64,000 bases of DNA from Erythrobacter sp. (GTDB lineage Bacteria > Pseudomonadota > Alphaproteobacteria > Sphingomonadales > Sphingomonadaceae): the NCBI GenBank assembly GCA_019739335.1, contig CP073261.1, positions 1,680,818 to 1,744,817 of the forward strand, given 5' to 3'. The position numbers and the translations under genes were made by a program. Under the pieces are notes generated by a model, which worked only from the letters and a program-made list of their open reading frames with translations, was not told the origin of the DNA and searched no databases. This document shows positions 26,095 to 34,512 of this stretch, piece by piece. Every line of letters begins with the position of its first letter. Within the stretch, counting starts at the first letter, position 1.

Positions 26095-27200
26095 CGTCCG
26101 TCTGCACCAGTAGTCATGACGGTTCGAAGCAGATTTGCTTCCCCATCCTCAGGAATCGTCGAGCGGACGATCCCCGGATCATCGGTAAATACGCCATCGA
26201 CTCCCGCCAGATCGAGCAGAACTATGAGTGCAGGCAGGTTCCCTGTTGCACTCAAATCGTCAGACGATTGCAGCAAATCCGGGAGAAAAGCGTTCTCCTT
26301 TCGCGCTGTCCATGCATGGACGAGCAAGCCACTAGCATGAGCGTCCATGGTGAGGCTGAGCGGGAGTCCCATATCGCCAATCAAGAGAGGTAAGGCAGCC
26401 CCAATCCCGTCAGCATACTGCGCAATCGCTGCCAGCTCCACTGGCGTTACCATCTGCGCGTAGGCCATTGCGGGCTCGTCCGCAGGTCCGCCCTCCGCCG
26501 CTACCAGTTGCACGAGCCGCAGCTCGGTCATCGTATCGAGCCGCCGCAGAGGCGCTACCTCGAAGCTCTGGATGAACACAGGGGCGTCCGCGCCCCGATA
26601 TCCTGCGGCGTGCAGTTGCTCGACCAGGATCGCCGCCAAATCGTGGCCGATCCCGGCGAAGTAGGTCGGATGCTTGATCTCCGGGTAAAGCCCGATCACC
26701 CGGCCGGTCTCGGCCTCTTTGGCGCGCACCAATGCGATGATCTCTGACAGTGTGGGTACCTGATAGAGCCCATCAAAAGCAGTGTTCTGCGGGCGGATCT
26801 CCGGCAGCCGTTCACGCGCGCGCAGGGTGCGGAGTTCGGCGAGGGTGAAGTCCTCGGTGAACCAGCCGGTGACTTCCTCGCCGTCGATCACCCTGGTAGT
26901 GCGACGACTGGCGAATTCGGGACGGTCGGTGACGTCGGTGGTGCCGGAAATCTCGTTCTCGTGGCGGGCCACCAGCACGCCGTCCGCCGTCGCCACAAGG
27001 TCCGGCTCGATGTAATCGGCACCCTGGTCGATTGCCAGTTCGTAGGCCGCCAGCGTGTGTTCGGGCCGATCCCCCGATGCGCCGCGATGGGCGATAATCA
27101 GCATCGTCCGACCCCCTTCGTGCTGCGCAAAAGCGGGCGCCGATATTGCGGCAAATGCTGCGCAGCAAAGTGTTGTTATAGCTATCAAATGCTTCAGCAT
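26091..27200 (-). CDS. periplasmic glycerophosphodiester phosphodiesterase
   Basis: A 369-residue GDPD-family enzyme. Signal peptide 1-25 ends ISAPAFA-Q. The catalytic motif IIAHRGASGDRPEHT is at residues 35-49, with EPD (IEPDLVATADG) and later YPEIKHP as metal ligands. It would split glycerophosphodiesters into glycerol-3-phosphate and an alcohol. ATG 27200 was chosen because it supplies the signal peptide and is preceded by AAGGAT. The periplasmic form (GlpQ-like) is indicated by the signal peptide. It is convergent with ubiG. Confidence 0.9.
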   Translation of the reverse strand: MLKHLIAITTLCCAAFAAISAPAFAQHEGGRTMLIIAHRGASGDRPEHTLAAYELAIDQGADYIEPDLVATADGVLVARHENEISGTTDVTDRPEFASRRTTRVIDGEEVTGWFTEDFTLAELRTLRARERLPEIRPQNTAFDGLYQVPTLSEIIALVRAKEAETGRVIGLYPEIKHPTYFAGIGHDLAAILVEQLHAAGYRGADAPVFIQSFEVAPLRRLDTMTELRLVQLVAAEGGPADEPAMAYAQMVTPVELAAIAQYADGIGAALPLLIGDMGLPLSLTMDAHASGLLVHAWTARKENAFLPDLLQSSDDLSATGNLPALIVLLDLAGVDGVFTDDPGIVRSTIPEDGEANLLRTVMTTGADGR

Positions 27201-27282
27201 GAAGGATCCTTGAATGTGCCACTGGCGAGCACCAGTCGAAGACTGAACCAAGCAGCTCTTTTGCCAACAGTTTGTGACAACT

Positions 27283-28254
27283 TCACGCATCCAGCGCCGC
27301 CATGGCCGATGCCAGCCGCGCTTCGCCCGCGCCGGATATGCGCGCGAAGGGTACCCCCGCATCGCGCAGCACCTGTTCGGTGATCGCGGCGAATTTCTCG
27401 CGTTCAGCCGGATCGGCGAAAAAGCGGGTGCCATCGTCGATCCAGGGCAGGTCCGGCTCCAGCAACAGGTAGAGATCGGCCTTTGGCGCATCCATCAGCT
27501 CATGGGGCCGCTCGCCCAGCAGCATTTCGCACCATGCGGCGGTCATCAGCGCATCGGTGTCGCCCAACAGGATCGGTCCTGCCCAGCGCTCCGCTGCGGC
27601 GATCATCGCCTGCTGCGCGCGGCCGATCAACAGCAGGTCGGCCATAGTCAGCGGTTCGCGGTGGACCTCGCAATGGCTGCGACCGTATTCGCCCACGACG
27701 ATAGCTCCAAGGCGCTGGGCAAGCTGCGCCGCTAGGGTCGACTTGCCCGTGCTCTCCGCCCCGTGCAGGCACACCCGCCGCCTGTAGTGCACCTGTACCG
27801 GAGGCGGCAGCAGCGCCCAGTGCGCTGCCGGATCGGCGCGCACCGCGCTTGCGGAGATGCCGGAAAGCACGTCCGCCATGCCCAGCACGCGCCCGCCCAA
27901 GGGCACGAAGCGCCCGTCCAGTTCCTGCGCCAGCCGCGCGCCATAGCCTTCCCCCGCGAACACATAGTCGATCGGTTCGGGATGGGCCGTGCGCACGATG
28001 CCGCGCCACTCCGGCCAGAACTCTGCGCTTTCGTCGGGTTCCTGCGGCACCACCTCGCCGTGGCCGAGCACCCGGCACGCGGGGAAGAGCGCGCGCATCC
28101 AGCCGAGCCGCGTCTCGCCCGCGATCGGATCGTCCGGCAGCCAGCAGACCAGCACGGTCAATTCGTCCACGAGCGCCTGCGCCGCCTCGATCAGCGCCAC
28201 GTGCCCGGCGTGCGGCGGCATGAACTTGCCGAGCAGGAAGCCGCGCGTGGTCAC
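27283..28254 (-). CDS. NadR-type bifunctional nicotinamide ribonucleotide enzyme
   Basis: A 323-residue protein combining an N-terminal adenylyltransferase (GKFMPPHAGH at residues 9-18 and SGISASAVR at 131-139) with a C-terminal ribosylnicotinamide kinase (Walker A GAESTGKS at 165-172). It would phosphorylate nicotinamide riboside to NMN and adenylate it to NAD. It lacks the N-terminal DNA-binding domain of enterobacterial NadR, so it is catalytic only. GTG 28254 overlaps the pnuC stop (GTGA), making a transporter-kinase salvage operon. Confidence 0.9.
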   Translation of the reverse strand: MTTRGFLLGKFMPPHAGHVALIEAAQALVDELTVLVCWLPDDPIAGETRLGWMRALFPACRVLGHGEVVPQEPDESAEFWPEWRGIVRTAHPEPIDYVFAGEGYGARLAQELDGRFVPLGGRVLGMADVLSGISASAVRADPAAHWALLPPPVQVHYRRRVCLHGAESTGKSTLAAQLAQRLGAIVVGEYGRSHCEVHREPLTMADLLLIGRAQQAMIAAAERWAGPILLGDTDALMTAAWCEMLLGERPHELMDAPKADLYLLLEPDLPWIDDGTRFFADPAEREKFAAITEQVLRDAGVPFARISGAGEARLASAMAALDA

Positions 28255-28823
28255 TCCGGGGCCTTGCCGCTTTGCGCAGCGCGCACCCACTGGAACAGGC
28301 CCAGCATGGCCAGCAGCAGGAAAGCGACGTAGAGCCCTGCGGTGAGGTGCAGGTCGCGCTCGATATAGAGCCAGATCGCGCCGCAATCGATCGCCACCCA
28401 TAGCACCCAGTTTTCCACCCGCCGCCACGACAGCAATATCTGGGCGACCACGCTGGCCCCGGTGATCGCGGCATCGGCAAAGGGCATGGCGGCATCGGTG
28501 AACCGGTGCATGGCCCAGCCGAGCGACAGGGTCACAGCGACCACGGCAAGCAGCGAGACGACGCGCGCAGGCCAGCCCATCCACCGCACCGGCACTGGCT
28601 GCGCGAGACCGCCCGCCTTGGCCCACAGGTACCAGCCCCACCCCTGCACCACGAAAAAGAACACCTGCAGCAGCGATTCGCCGTACAGTCGCGCTTCCCA
28701 GAAGATCAACAGGTAGAGCGCCACCATGGCCATGCCGAAGGGGTAGTTCCAGATGCTGCGCCGGACGAGCAGGCCGACGTTGGCCAGCCCCAGCATCACC
28801 GCGGCAATTTCCAGCGGGTTCAT
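28251..28823 (-). CDS. pnuC: nicotinamide riboside transporter PnuC
   Basis: A 190-residue inner-membrane protein with about seven helices. It has the PnuC landmarks RRSIWNYPFGMAMV (about 21-34), the family core VVQGWGWYLWAK (about 58-69) and NWVLWVAIDCG near 140. It imports nicotinamide riboside by facilitated diffusion, trapped by the downstream kinase. Overlap with the NadR-like gene shows coupled expression. No NiaR or Nudix regulator gene is adjacent. Confidence 0.92.
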   Translation of the reverse strand: MNPLEIAAVMLGLANVGLLVRRSIWNYPFGMAMVALYLLIFWEARLYGESLLQVFFFVVQGWGWYLWAKAGGLAQPVPVRWMGWPARVVSLLAVVAVTLSLGWAMHRFTDAAMPFADAAITGASVVAQILLSWRRVENWVLWVAIDCGAIWLYIERDLHLTAGLYVAFLLLAMLGLFQWVRAAQSGKAPE

Positions 28824-28833
28824 GCCTGCCCGA

Positions 28834-29184
28834 TCAACCGCCCAGCGCCGCCTGCCAGGCCACCGCGTCGAAGCCCACCAGCAGCCCTCCCGGATGCTCC
28901 ACCACCGGGCGTTTGATCATGCTCGGCTGTTCGGCGAGCAAGGCCGCTGCGTGGGCGGCATCGTCGGCGCGTGCCTTGTCGGCGTCGGGCAGCTTGCGCC
29001 AGGTCGTACCGCGCCGGTTGAGCACCGCGTCGAGCCCCTCGGCGCCGATCCACTGTTCGAGCTGGACGACATCGGCGCCTTCCTTCTTGTAGTCATGGAA
29101 GGTGTATTCGAGACCGCGTGCGTCGAGCCAGGCGCGGGCCTTCTTCACCGTGTCGCAATTGGGAATGCCGTAGAAATGGATCAT
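28834..29184 (-). CDS. ArsC/Spx family reductase (YffB-like)
   Basis: A 116-residue thioredoxin-fold protein. IPNCDTVKKARAWL places its single N-terminal catalytic cysteine at Cys10 with CDTVKKA, the YffB-like pattern; arsenate reductases normally have CGTSRN-type loops. The late KRPVVEHPGGLLVGF motif (about 90-105) is typical of the family. It probably reacts with glutathione-linked substrates; arsenate reduction is unlikely. ATG 29184 has AAGGACG upstream and overlaps the previous gene (ATGA). Confidence 0.86.
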   Translation of the reverse strand: MIHFYGIPNCDTVKKARAWLDARGLEYTFHDYKKEGADVVQLEQWIGAEGLDAVLNRRGTTWRKLPDADKARADDAAHAAALLAEQPSMIKRPVVEHPGGLLVGFDAVAWQAALGG

Positions 29185-29495
29185 GTTTCGTCCTTGGTGG
29201 TGAATCTGTGTATCCGTGACGGCGAACAGGCAAATAGCGTGTAACTGGCGTAATAGGCCGCGCGTGAATGGGCCTGCATGGCGCGATGCTCTTCCTGCCG
29301 CCCCCAGGCCCGCGCGCTGGCTTCGTCCGTCCATTCGGAAAGTGCGACGACTTCGCCATCGTCTGCCGTGTAGCTCTTGAAGAAGAGGTAGCCGGGCTGT
29401 TCTTTGGCCATCGCTTCCATATGCGCGGCGTCGGCGCTGTAGGTGGCCTGATCGATATCTGCGCGCTTGCGGTTGCGGAATACGACGAGATACAT
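29181..29495 (-). CDS. antibiotic biosynthesis monooxygenase (ABM) domain protein
   Basis: A 104-residue ferredoxin-like-fold protein. It has the ABM pattern: MYLVVFRNRKR at the start, MEAMAKEQPGYLFFKSY, then ALSEWTDEASARAWGRQEEH with the usual Trp. Bacterial ABM proteins are small heme- or quinone-handling monooxygenases; the substrate is not predictable. AGGAGAG precedes ATG 29495. It is translationally coupled to the ArsC-like gene downstream and lies just after ruvC. Confidence 0.84.
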   Translation of the reverse strand: MYLVVFRNRKRADIDQATYSADAAHMEAMAKEQPGYLFFKSYTADDGEVVALSEWTDEASARAWGRQEEHRAMQAHSRAAYYASYTLFACSPSRIHRFTTKDET

Positions 29496-29505
29496 CGCGG
29501 CTCTC

Positions 29506-29970
29506 CTATCCCAGATTGGCGTCGGCAATCGCCACCGCCAGCGCGTCGGCGGCGTCGGCCCCGGCGATCTTCGCTCCCGGCAGCAGCACCTTGAGCATCG
29601 CCTGCACCTGAGCCTTCTCCGCCGCGCCGGTGCCGACAATTGCCTTCTTCACCAGCCGCGCGGCATGTTCGTGCACTTCCAGTCCGGAGACCCCGCAGGC
29701 CGCCAGCACGCTCCCGCGCGCCTGCGCCAGCTTGAGCGTGCTCTGGGCGTTGGAATTGGCGAACACTTCCTCGCAGGCCGCGCGATCGGGACCGTGGAGG
29801 GCGATCACCGCTGCGACTTCACGGTGAAGCTGCGCCAGCCGCTGTGCCATCGGGGCCTTGGTATCGGTGGCGATCTGCCCGTTGGCGACGTGCGACAGGC
29901 GGCTCCCCTCGCTGCGGATCACGCCCCAGCCGGTGCAGGAGAGCGAGGGATCGAGGCCGAGGATCAGCAT
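29506..29970 (-). CDS. ruvC: Holliday junction resolvase RuvC
   Basis: A 154-residue endonuclease that cuts Holliday junctions in recombination repair. The first catalytic aspartate is D7 in LGLDPS, a glutamate follows in CEEVF (about 67-68), and the C-terminal acidic pair lies in [13 protein letters not shown] (about 138-150). The length is slightly below the usual 160-175 but complete. ruvA and ruvB are not in the window. It lies next to yebC, as often seen, with a small membrane protein gene between them. Confidence 0.93.
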   Translation of the reverse strand: MLILGLDPSLSCTGWGVIRSEGSRLSHVANGQIATDTKAPMAQRLAQLHREVAAVIALHGPDRAACEEVFANSNAQSTLKLAQARGSVLAACGVSGLEVHEHAARLVKKAIVGTGAAEKAQVQAMLKVLLPGAKIAGADAADALAVAIADANLG

Positions 29971-29997
29971 GGGATTACCCGCATCGGCAAGCGAGCG

Positions 29998-30348
29998 TCA
30001 CAACCGGATTCCCAGCCGCGGCCCGAACTGCACCATCAGCAGGTACAGCCCCACGGTGAGCGCGCAGCCGAGCGCCAGCGCCAGCCAGAACGGCAGGCCG
30101 CTGCGCAGCATCAGCGGGATCGCGAGGAACATCGGCAGGCTGGGAAGTACGAACCAGAAGGTCGCTTCGCTATGGCGCGCCATGTTCTCCGCATCGGGCC
30201 GTGCGTGCCACAGGAAGATCATGCCAAGGATCGACACCAGTGGCAGGCTGGCGACCAGCGCCGCCATGGTCGGCAGGCGCTTGCCCACTTCCGCGATCGC
30301 CGCGATCATCGCTCCTGCGAGCAATGCCTTGGCGACCAGGCTCCACAT
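29998..30348 (-). CDS. DUF3147-like small membrane protein
   Basis: A 116-residue, very hydrophobic protein with four predicted membrane helices (about 4-20, 24-48, 62-80, 86-110). It resembles DUF3147 proteins; no function is known. The first base of its ATG is shared with the yebC stop, so it is translationally coupled. It separates yebC from ruvC. Confidence 0.7.
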   Translation of the reverse strand: MWSLVAKALLAGAMIAAIAEVGKRLPTMAALVASLPLVSILGMIFLWHARPDAENMARHSEATFWFVLPSLPMFLAIPLMLRSGLPFWLALALGCALTVGLYLLMVQFGPRLGIRL

Positions 30349-31094
30349 CAGCCGCCCAGTTTCTCCATCACTTCGTCCGGGATCTCGTAATTGCCCCAGA
30401 CGGTCTGCACGTCGTCATCGTCGTCGAGCGCATCGACCAGCTTCATCAGCGTGCCCGCATCCTTCTCGTCCATCGCTACCGTGAGGCTGGGCTTCCACGC
30501 CAGCTTCACGCCGTCCGCCGCGCCCAGCACCTTTTCCAGATCGCCTGCGACCTGGTGCAGGACATCGGCCTCGGTCCAGATGACATGGCCGTCCTCGCTC
30601 GATTCAATATCGTCCGCGCCCGCCTCCATTGCGGCCATCAGCACGGTCTCTTCATCCCCGGCGCTGGCGGGGTATTCGATCAGCCCCTTGCGGTCGAACC
30701 CGTGGCTCACCGCGCCCGATGCGGCAAGGTTGCCGCCGTTTTTGGAGAAGGCGGTGCGGATGTTGGTGGCGGTGCGGTTGCGGTTGTCGGTCAGCGCCTC
30801 AACAATGATCGCGCTGCCGCCGGGGCCGTAGCCTTCGTAGCGCACTTCCTCGTAATTCTCGCCGTCGTTGGCGGAGGCCTTGTCGATCGCGCGCTGGATA
30901 TTGTCCTTGGGCATCGACTGCGCCTTGGCGGCGTTCACCGCCAGCCGCAGCCGCGGGTTCATGTCCGGATCGGGCATCCCCATCTTCGCCGCCACGGTGA
31001 TCTCGCGGCTGAGCTTGGAAAAGAGGTTGGACCGCTTTTTGTCCTGCGCACCCTTGCGGTGCATGATATTTTTGAACTTGGAATGGCCTGCCAT
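30348..31094 (-). CDS. YebC/PmpR family DNA-binding regulatory protein
   Basis: A 248-residue member of the YebC family. The start [21 protein letters not shown] is the conserved N terminus, and [21 protein letters not shown] (about 97-117) the second signature. YebC proteins were annotated as transcription regulators; more recent work implicates them in translation of difficult proline-rich stretches. ATG 31094 was chosen because it starts exactly at MAGHSKF. It is the first gene of a leftward group with DUF3147 and ruvC. Confidence 0.93.
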   Translation of the reverse strand: MAGHSKFKNIMHRKGAQDKKRSNLFSKLSREITVAAKMGMPDPDMNPRLRLAVNAAKAQSMPKDNIQRAIDKASANDGENYEEVRYEGYGPGGSAIIVEALTDNRNRTATNIRTAFSKNGGNLAASGAVSHGFDRKGLIEYPASAGDEETVLMAAMEAGADDIESSEDGHVIWTEADVLHQVAGDLEKVLGAADGVKLAWKPSLTVAMDEKDAGTLMKLVDALDDDDDVQTVWGNYEIPDEVMEKLGG

Positions 31095-31179
31095 GAGTCT
31101 TTTCAATGTTGCAGTGGAATTGGGATGCCGCTGCCCTTAGCGAAGCGGGGGCGGGGCGACAATCGCCAAGGTTCGACGG

Positions 31180-31629
31180 TCAGGGTGCGATGTCGAAATG
31201 GAGCGCGGTCATCTCCTCGCGCGCCAGCTTGCGATAGAGGCGGCGCGCGGGTTCGTCTTCCGGAAATACGTCGGCCTGGACGAAGACGGTCCATGCGCCG
31301 CATTCGCGAGCGATCTGGCGTGCCTGGTCTATCAGCGCTGTAGCGATTCCCTGTCGCCGAAAGGCTTCATCAACGCCCAGATCGTAGATGAAAAATTCCG
31401 CTCGTTCGCGCTCGAACTTGCGCAACATATAGCCGGCAAGCCCACCAACTGCCTGGCCATCCATTTCGGCAAGGAGCAGCACGATATCCCGATCGGCGAG
31501 CAATTCCGCGCAGTACGCGTCGTCCGGCGGCGCTGCGGTATAGTTCTCCGCTTCATCGAATACCTCGCCGAACAGTCGGTTCAGCGCGCGCAATCCTGGA
31601 AGGTCGCCGGGGCCAAGGCGTCGAATCAT
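31180..31629 (-). CDS. AAC(3)-I-like GNAT acetyltransferase
   Basis: A 149-residue GNAT protein. FIYDLGVDEAFRRQGIATALI (about 78-98) includes the acetyl-CoA loop RRQGIA, and the segment WTVFVQADVFPEDEPARRLYRKL followed by HFDIAP near the end resembles aminoglycoside 3-N-acetyltransferase type I, where VQADYGDDPA and HFDI are landmarks. It may acetylate aminoglycosides, or be a chromosomal relative with another amine substrate. ATG 31629 and the preceding GTG are both possible starts. It stands alone between yebC and the dehydrogenase; no mobile element is near. Confidence 0.78.
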   Translation of the reverse strand: MIRRLGPGDLPGLRALNRLFGEVFDEAENYTAAPPDDAYCAELLADRDIVLLLAEMDGQAVGGLAGYMLRKFERERAEFFIYDLGVDEAFRRQGIATALIDQARQIARECGAWTVFVQADVFPEDEPARRLYRKLAREEMTALHFDIAP

Positions 31630-31650
31630 CACCCCGGGTTAGCACGAAGC

Positions 31651-32529
31651 CTATCCGTTGACGATTATCCCGCCGTTGGGATGCAGCACCTGGCCGCTCA
31701 TGTAGGAGCTGTCCTCGCAAGCCAGGAACAGAAAGGCGGGGGCAACCTCGTTCGGTTCGCCGGGGCGGCCCATCGGAGTGCCCTTGCCGAAATCCTCCAT
31801 CTTCTCGGGAGGTTGGCCGCCGAAGGGATTGAGCGGGGTCCAGATCGGTCCCGGCGCCACGGCGTTGACGCGGATACCGTCGCTCACCAGATTCTCGCTC
31901 AGCGAACGGGTAAAGGCGGTGATCGCTCCCTTGGTGGCGCTGTAATCGAGCAGGATCTTTGCCCCCTTGTACATTGTCACGCTGGTGCAATTGACGATCG
32001 CCGAGCCTTTTCCCATGTGCGGACGCGCGGCCTGGACCATATAGAACATAGAGAAGATGTTGGTCTGGAACGTGCGCTGGAGCTGCTCGGTCGTGATGTC
32101 GGTGATCTCTTCATCGGGATGCTGCTCGCCCGCGTTGTTCACCAGCACGTCGATCCGCCCGAATTTGCCGATCACCTTCTCGACGAAGTTCTGGCAATGG
32201 ACGGGATCCCCGAGATCGCCGGGACAGAGCAGCACTTGGGCGCCCTCGGCCTCGCAGGCATCGCGGGTTTCGTGTGCATCGTCGTGTTCCTCGAGATAGG
32301 CAATCGCGACATCGGCCCCTTCGCGGGCGAACAGGACGGCCGTCGCCCGCCCGATGCCGCTATCGCCGCCGGTGATGATCGCCACCTTGCCTTCGAGGCG
32401 ACCCGATCCCGGATAGCGCGGCTGCCACTTGGGCTGCCGGTCGAGTTCGGATTCGTGGCCGGGCATTGCCGGTTCTTCGGGCGTTTCGGCGATATGCGCC
32501 TTGTCGCGCGTTTCGAGATCGTTGGTCAT
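31651..32529 (-). CDS. SDR family oxidoreductase with N-terminal extension
   Basis: A 292-residue short-chain dehydrogenase. After about 45 charged residues (a Pro/Trp-containing extension, QPKWQPRYPGSG) comes the NAD(P) motif GGDSGIGRA, then NNAGEQHP, and the catalytic pair in YSATKGA. The long N-terminal tail and GEQHP are typical of the YghA/general-stress branch. Substrate unknown; glucose or aldehydes have been proposed for relatives. ATG 32529 has AGGACC eight bases upstream. Monocistronic. Confidence 0.88.
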   Translation of the reverse strand: MTNDLETRDKAHIAETPEEPAMPGHESELDRQPKWQPRYPGSGRLEGKVAIITGGDSGIGRATAVLFAREGADVAIAYLEEHDDAHETRDACEAEGAQVLLCPGDLGDPVHCQNFVEKVIGKFGRIDVLVNNAGEQHPDEEITDITTEQLQRTFQTNIFSMFYMVQAARPHMGKGSAIVNCTSVTMYKGAKILLDYSATKGAITAFTRSLSENLVSDGIRVNAVAPGPIWTPLNPFGGQPPEKMEDFGKGTPMGRPGEPNEVAPAFLFLACEDSSYMSGQVLHPNGGIIVNG

Positions 32530-32651
32530 GGTGCTGGTCCTGCAATTGCGAGTGAATGCAGGACCAACGGCAAGAGGCGGCGCGATGTTCCGGGGAATCA
32601 CCGCAACCCGCGGTCATTTCACCCCATGCCGGGCGTGGAAGCGGCGACTGG

Positions 32652-33725
32652 CTAGTCCGAAAACAAGCCGGAGTTGACCTCGATAGCCCGGTCATTGCCC
32701 CAGGTGTTGGCGGCAGAGATTACGCGATCCGCTTCTACCAGTTCGATCACCCGCTGCGGCGAAGGCAGACGGTCTTGTGTGACGTAGTTGATACTGCGCC
32801 CGGCGGTGATGAGTTCGACGCTGTAGCGCCGTTGGTCATCATCGCTACCGGGGGAAATGCCATCCAGCCGCAGTTCCTGGGCAACCCGTACGGCGTTGCC
32901 ATTGTCGCCCAGCGCGAACAGATAGCTGTCTCTGCTGGCCTCGGTCCGATAAACCACCTGTCCCAGCGTCACTTCCGTATCGCGACACCAGACCGTCGGA
33001 AGCTGTTCGATCCGTTGTACCGCTGCTGCAGAACTGAGCATCCCGCTCAACATGCGGTTCACGACCGCATCCGCAGGATCGACCTGTGCATCTCGCGCAC
33101 GGCCGCGAAAACGCAGCGGTTCAGGGCAATCGGCAATCGGGGCAACCGGGCTGGTCTCTTGTGCGGGCAGCGTGAGCTCCGCCAGCACGCTTTCCATCCA
33201 GTGCTGCAAGCCATCCGGTGTCCGCGTGGCGGAGGACGCGCGCAGCTTGACGTACCAGTCGCCCACCGCGAACAGGGCCACGCCGGTGGTGCGCGTTGGA
33301 CTGCGCCGCCCAGCCTCGTAAATCGCCCGCAGCCCCGATGCGTTCAATTGTCCCGGTGGGTTGAACGCTTCTGGACCCGCGACCAGTTGGGGATCATCGT
33401 AGGCATCGCGCCCTTCGACCACCGACTGTGCCTGCGCGAACCACAGGGGAACCGAACCGTTGGTATTACGGAAAATATAGACGCTGAGCGCTTGCGCGGC
33501 CCCCTCGGTTTCGAAATTTACCCCGATGTCGAGAAAATCCTCGGCATACACATAGGCCGCGGTACGCGGATTGCCGCCCAGAATGGCCGGGATCACCACG
33601 CCGCTGTGCGGATGAGTGAACGCTTCTCCCGCTTCGAGCTCGATGACCTGCTGCGCCAGTGCCGTACCGGGGAGCAGAAGAGCGCAAACCGCAACTGTGG
33701 TCTGCCTGAGAAAGCGAGAAAGCAT
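32652..33725 (-). CDS. secreted protein of unknown function
   Basis: A 357-residue exported protein I do not recognise. A signal peptide (residues 1-24, ending GTALA-QQ) precedes a mature part with HPHSGVVIPAILGG, a long region rich in aromatic and Asn residues, and three cysteines (ADCPEP, TVWCRD plus one in the signal). No enzyme motif is evident. ATG 33725 was chosen for the signal peptide. Neighbours are an SDR and GapR, both unrelated, so context does not help. Confidence 0.7.
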   Translation of the reverse strand: MLSRFLRQTTVAVCALLLPGTALAQQVIELEAGEAFTHPHSGVVIPAILGGNPRTAAYVYAEDFLDIGVNFETEGAAQALSVYIFRNTNGSVPLWFAQAQSVVEGRDAYDDPQLVAGPEAFNPPGQLNASGLRAIYEAGRRSPTRTTGVALFAVGDWYVKLRASSATRTPDGLQHWMESVLAELTLPAQETSPVAPIADCPEPLRFRGRARDAQVDPADAVVNRMLSGMLSSAAAVQRIEQLPTVWCRDTEVTLGQVVYRTEASRDSYLFALGDNGNAVRVAQELRLDGISPGSDDDQRRYSVELITAGRSINYVTQDRLPSPQRVIELVEADRVISAANTWGNDRAIEVNSGLFSD

Positions 33726-33798
33726 CCAGTCGACCCCTATTCTGCCGAGCCAAACGAGGCTGGCACAGACCGGGCGGCGCGGCAAGCCTGCCCCGGCC

Positions 33799-34035
33799 TT
33801 ACCCCATGCCGAGCGCGGCCTTGTAGGTGTCGAGGATCATTTCCTGTTCGCTGCGATCGTTGGGTTCCATCTTCCGCAGGCGAACAATCTGGCGCATGAT
33901 TTTGGGATCGTATCCCACGGCCTTGGCTTCCCCATAAACATCGCGGATATCGTCGGCGATGCCCTTCTTTTCCTCTTCGAGGCGTTCGATGCGCTCGATC
34001 AGCAAGCGCAGGCGGTCGTCGGTGGCTTCGGCCAT
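33799..34035 (-). CDS. GapR/DUF2312 nucleoid-associated protein
   Basis: A 78-residue helical DNA-binding protein. The family core is complete: [30 protein letters not shown] as a long coiled-coil helix (about 9-38), then [16 protein letters not shown] (about 41-56). In Caulobacter, GapR is essential, encircles overtwisted AT-rich DNA ahead of forks and stimulates topoisomerases. Found almost only in Alphaproteobacteria, it supports the taxonomic assignment. It lies alone between unrelated genes. Confidence 0.92.
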   Translation of the reverse strand: MAEATDDRLRLLIERIERLEEEKKGIADDIRDVYGEAKAVGYDPKIMRQIVRLRKMEPNDRSEQEMILDTYKAALGMG

Positions 34036-34135
34036 GTGGGGTAAACTCCAGTAATGCGAGAATCGGTTGGCGGCTGGTTAGCGGTGATGCCTGCAACGGT
34101 GAAGGGCCAAGGGAAACGTGCGTGGCAGTTTTCCC

Positions 34136-34453
34136 CTAACGCAAATCGGGAGCGTTCTTCGCCAGGCTCGCATCCATCCGCTCAAGCTGTTCCTGCGTCG
34201 TCTCCGACTGGTGCGCCGCTTTCCACTTGTCCATCGGCATCCCGTGGATCAGTTCGCGCGCCGCGGCCTTGTCGCCATCGTAACCGGCGTCGCGAATCCA
34301 GTCGGCGAGGCAATTGCGGCAGAATCCGGCCAGCCCCATCAGTTCGATATTCTGCGCATCGTGGCGATGGCGCAGGTGCCGCACCAGGCGGCGGAAAGCG
34401 TCTGCAGCCACCGCATCCGGCAGCATGTCGAGCGGGTCGGATGAATCGTGCAT
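34136..34453 (-). CDS. DUF1244 domain-containing protein
   Basis: A 105-residue protein of the DUF1244 family: LVRHLRHRHDAQNIELMGLAGFCRNCLADWIRDA with a CRNC pair (about residues 45-48), then GMPMDKWK near 71-78. Members are widespread in Proteobacteria, structure known as a helical dimer, function unknown. The CxxC could bind metal. It is divergent from pyruvate kinase across 59 bases that should hold both promoters. Confidence 0.88.
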   Translation of the reverse strand: MHDSSDPLDMLPDAVAADAFRRLVRHLRHRHDAQNIELMGLAGFCRNCLADWIRDAGYDGDKAAARELIHGMPMDKWKAAHQSETTQEQLERMDASLAKNAPDLR

Positions 34454-34512
34454 ACCAATTTCTCCTCAATTGTGACCTTGTGTTGTCGTATCGGCGCGCC
34501 ATAAGCGGCGCC

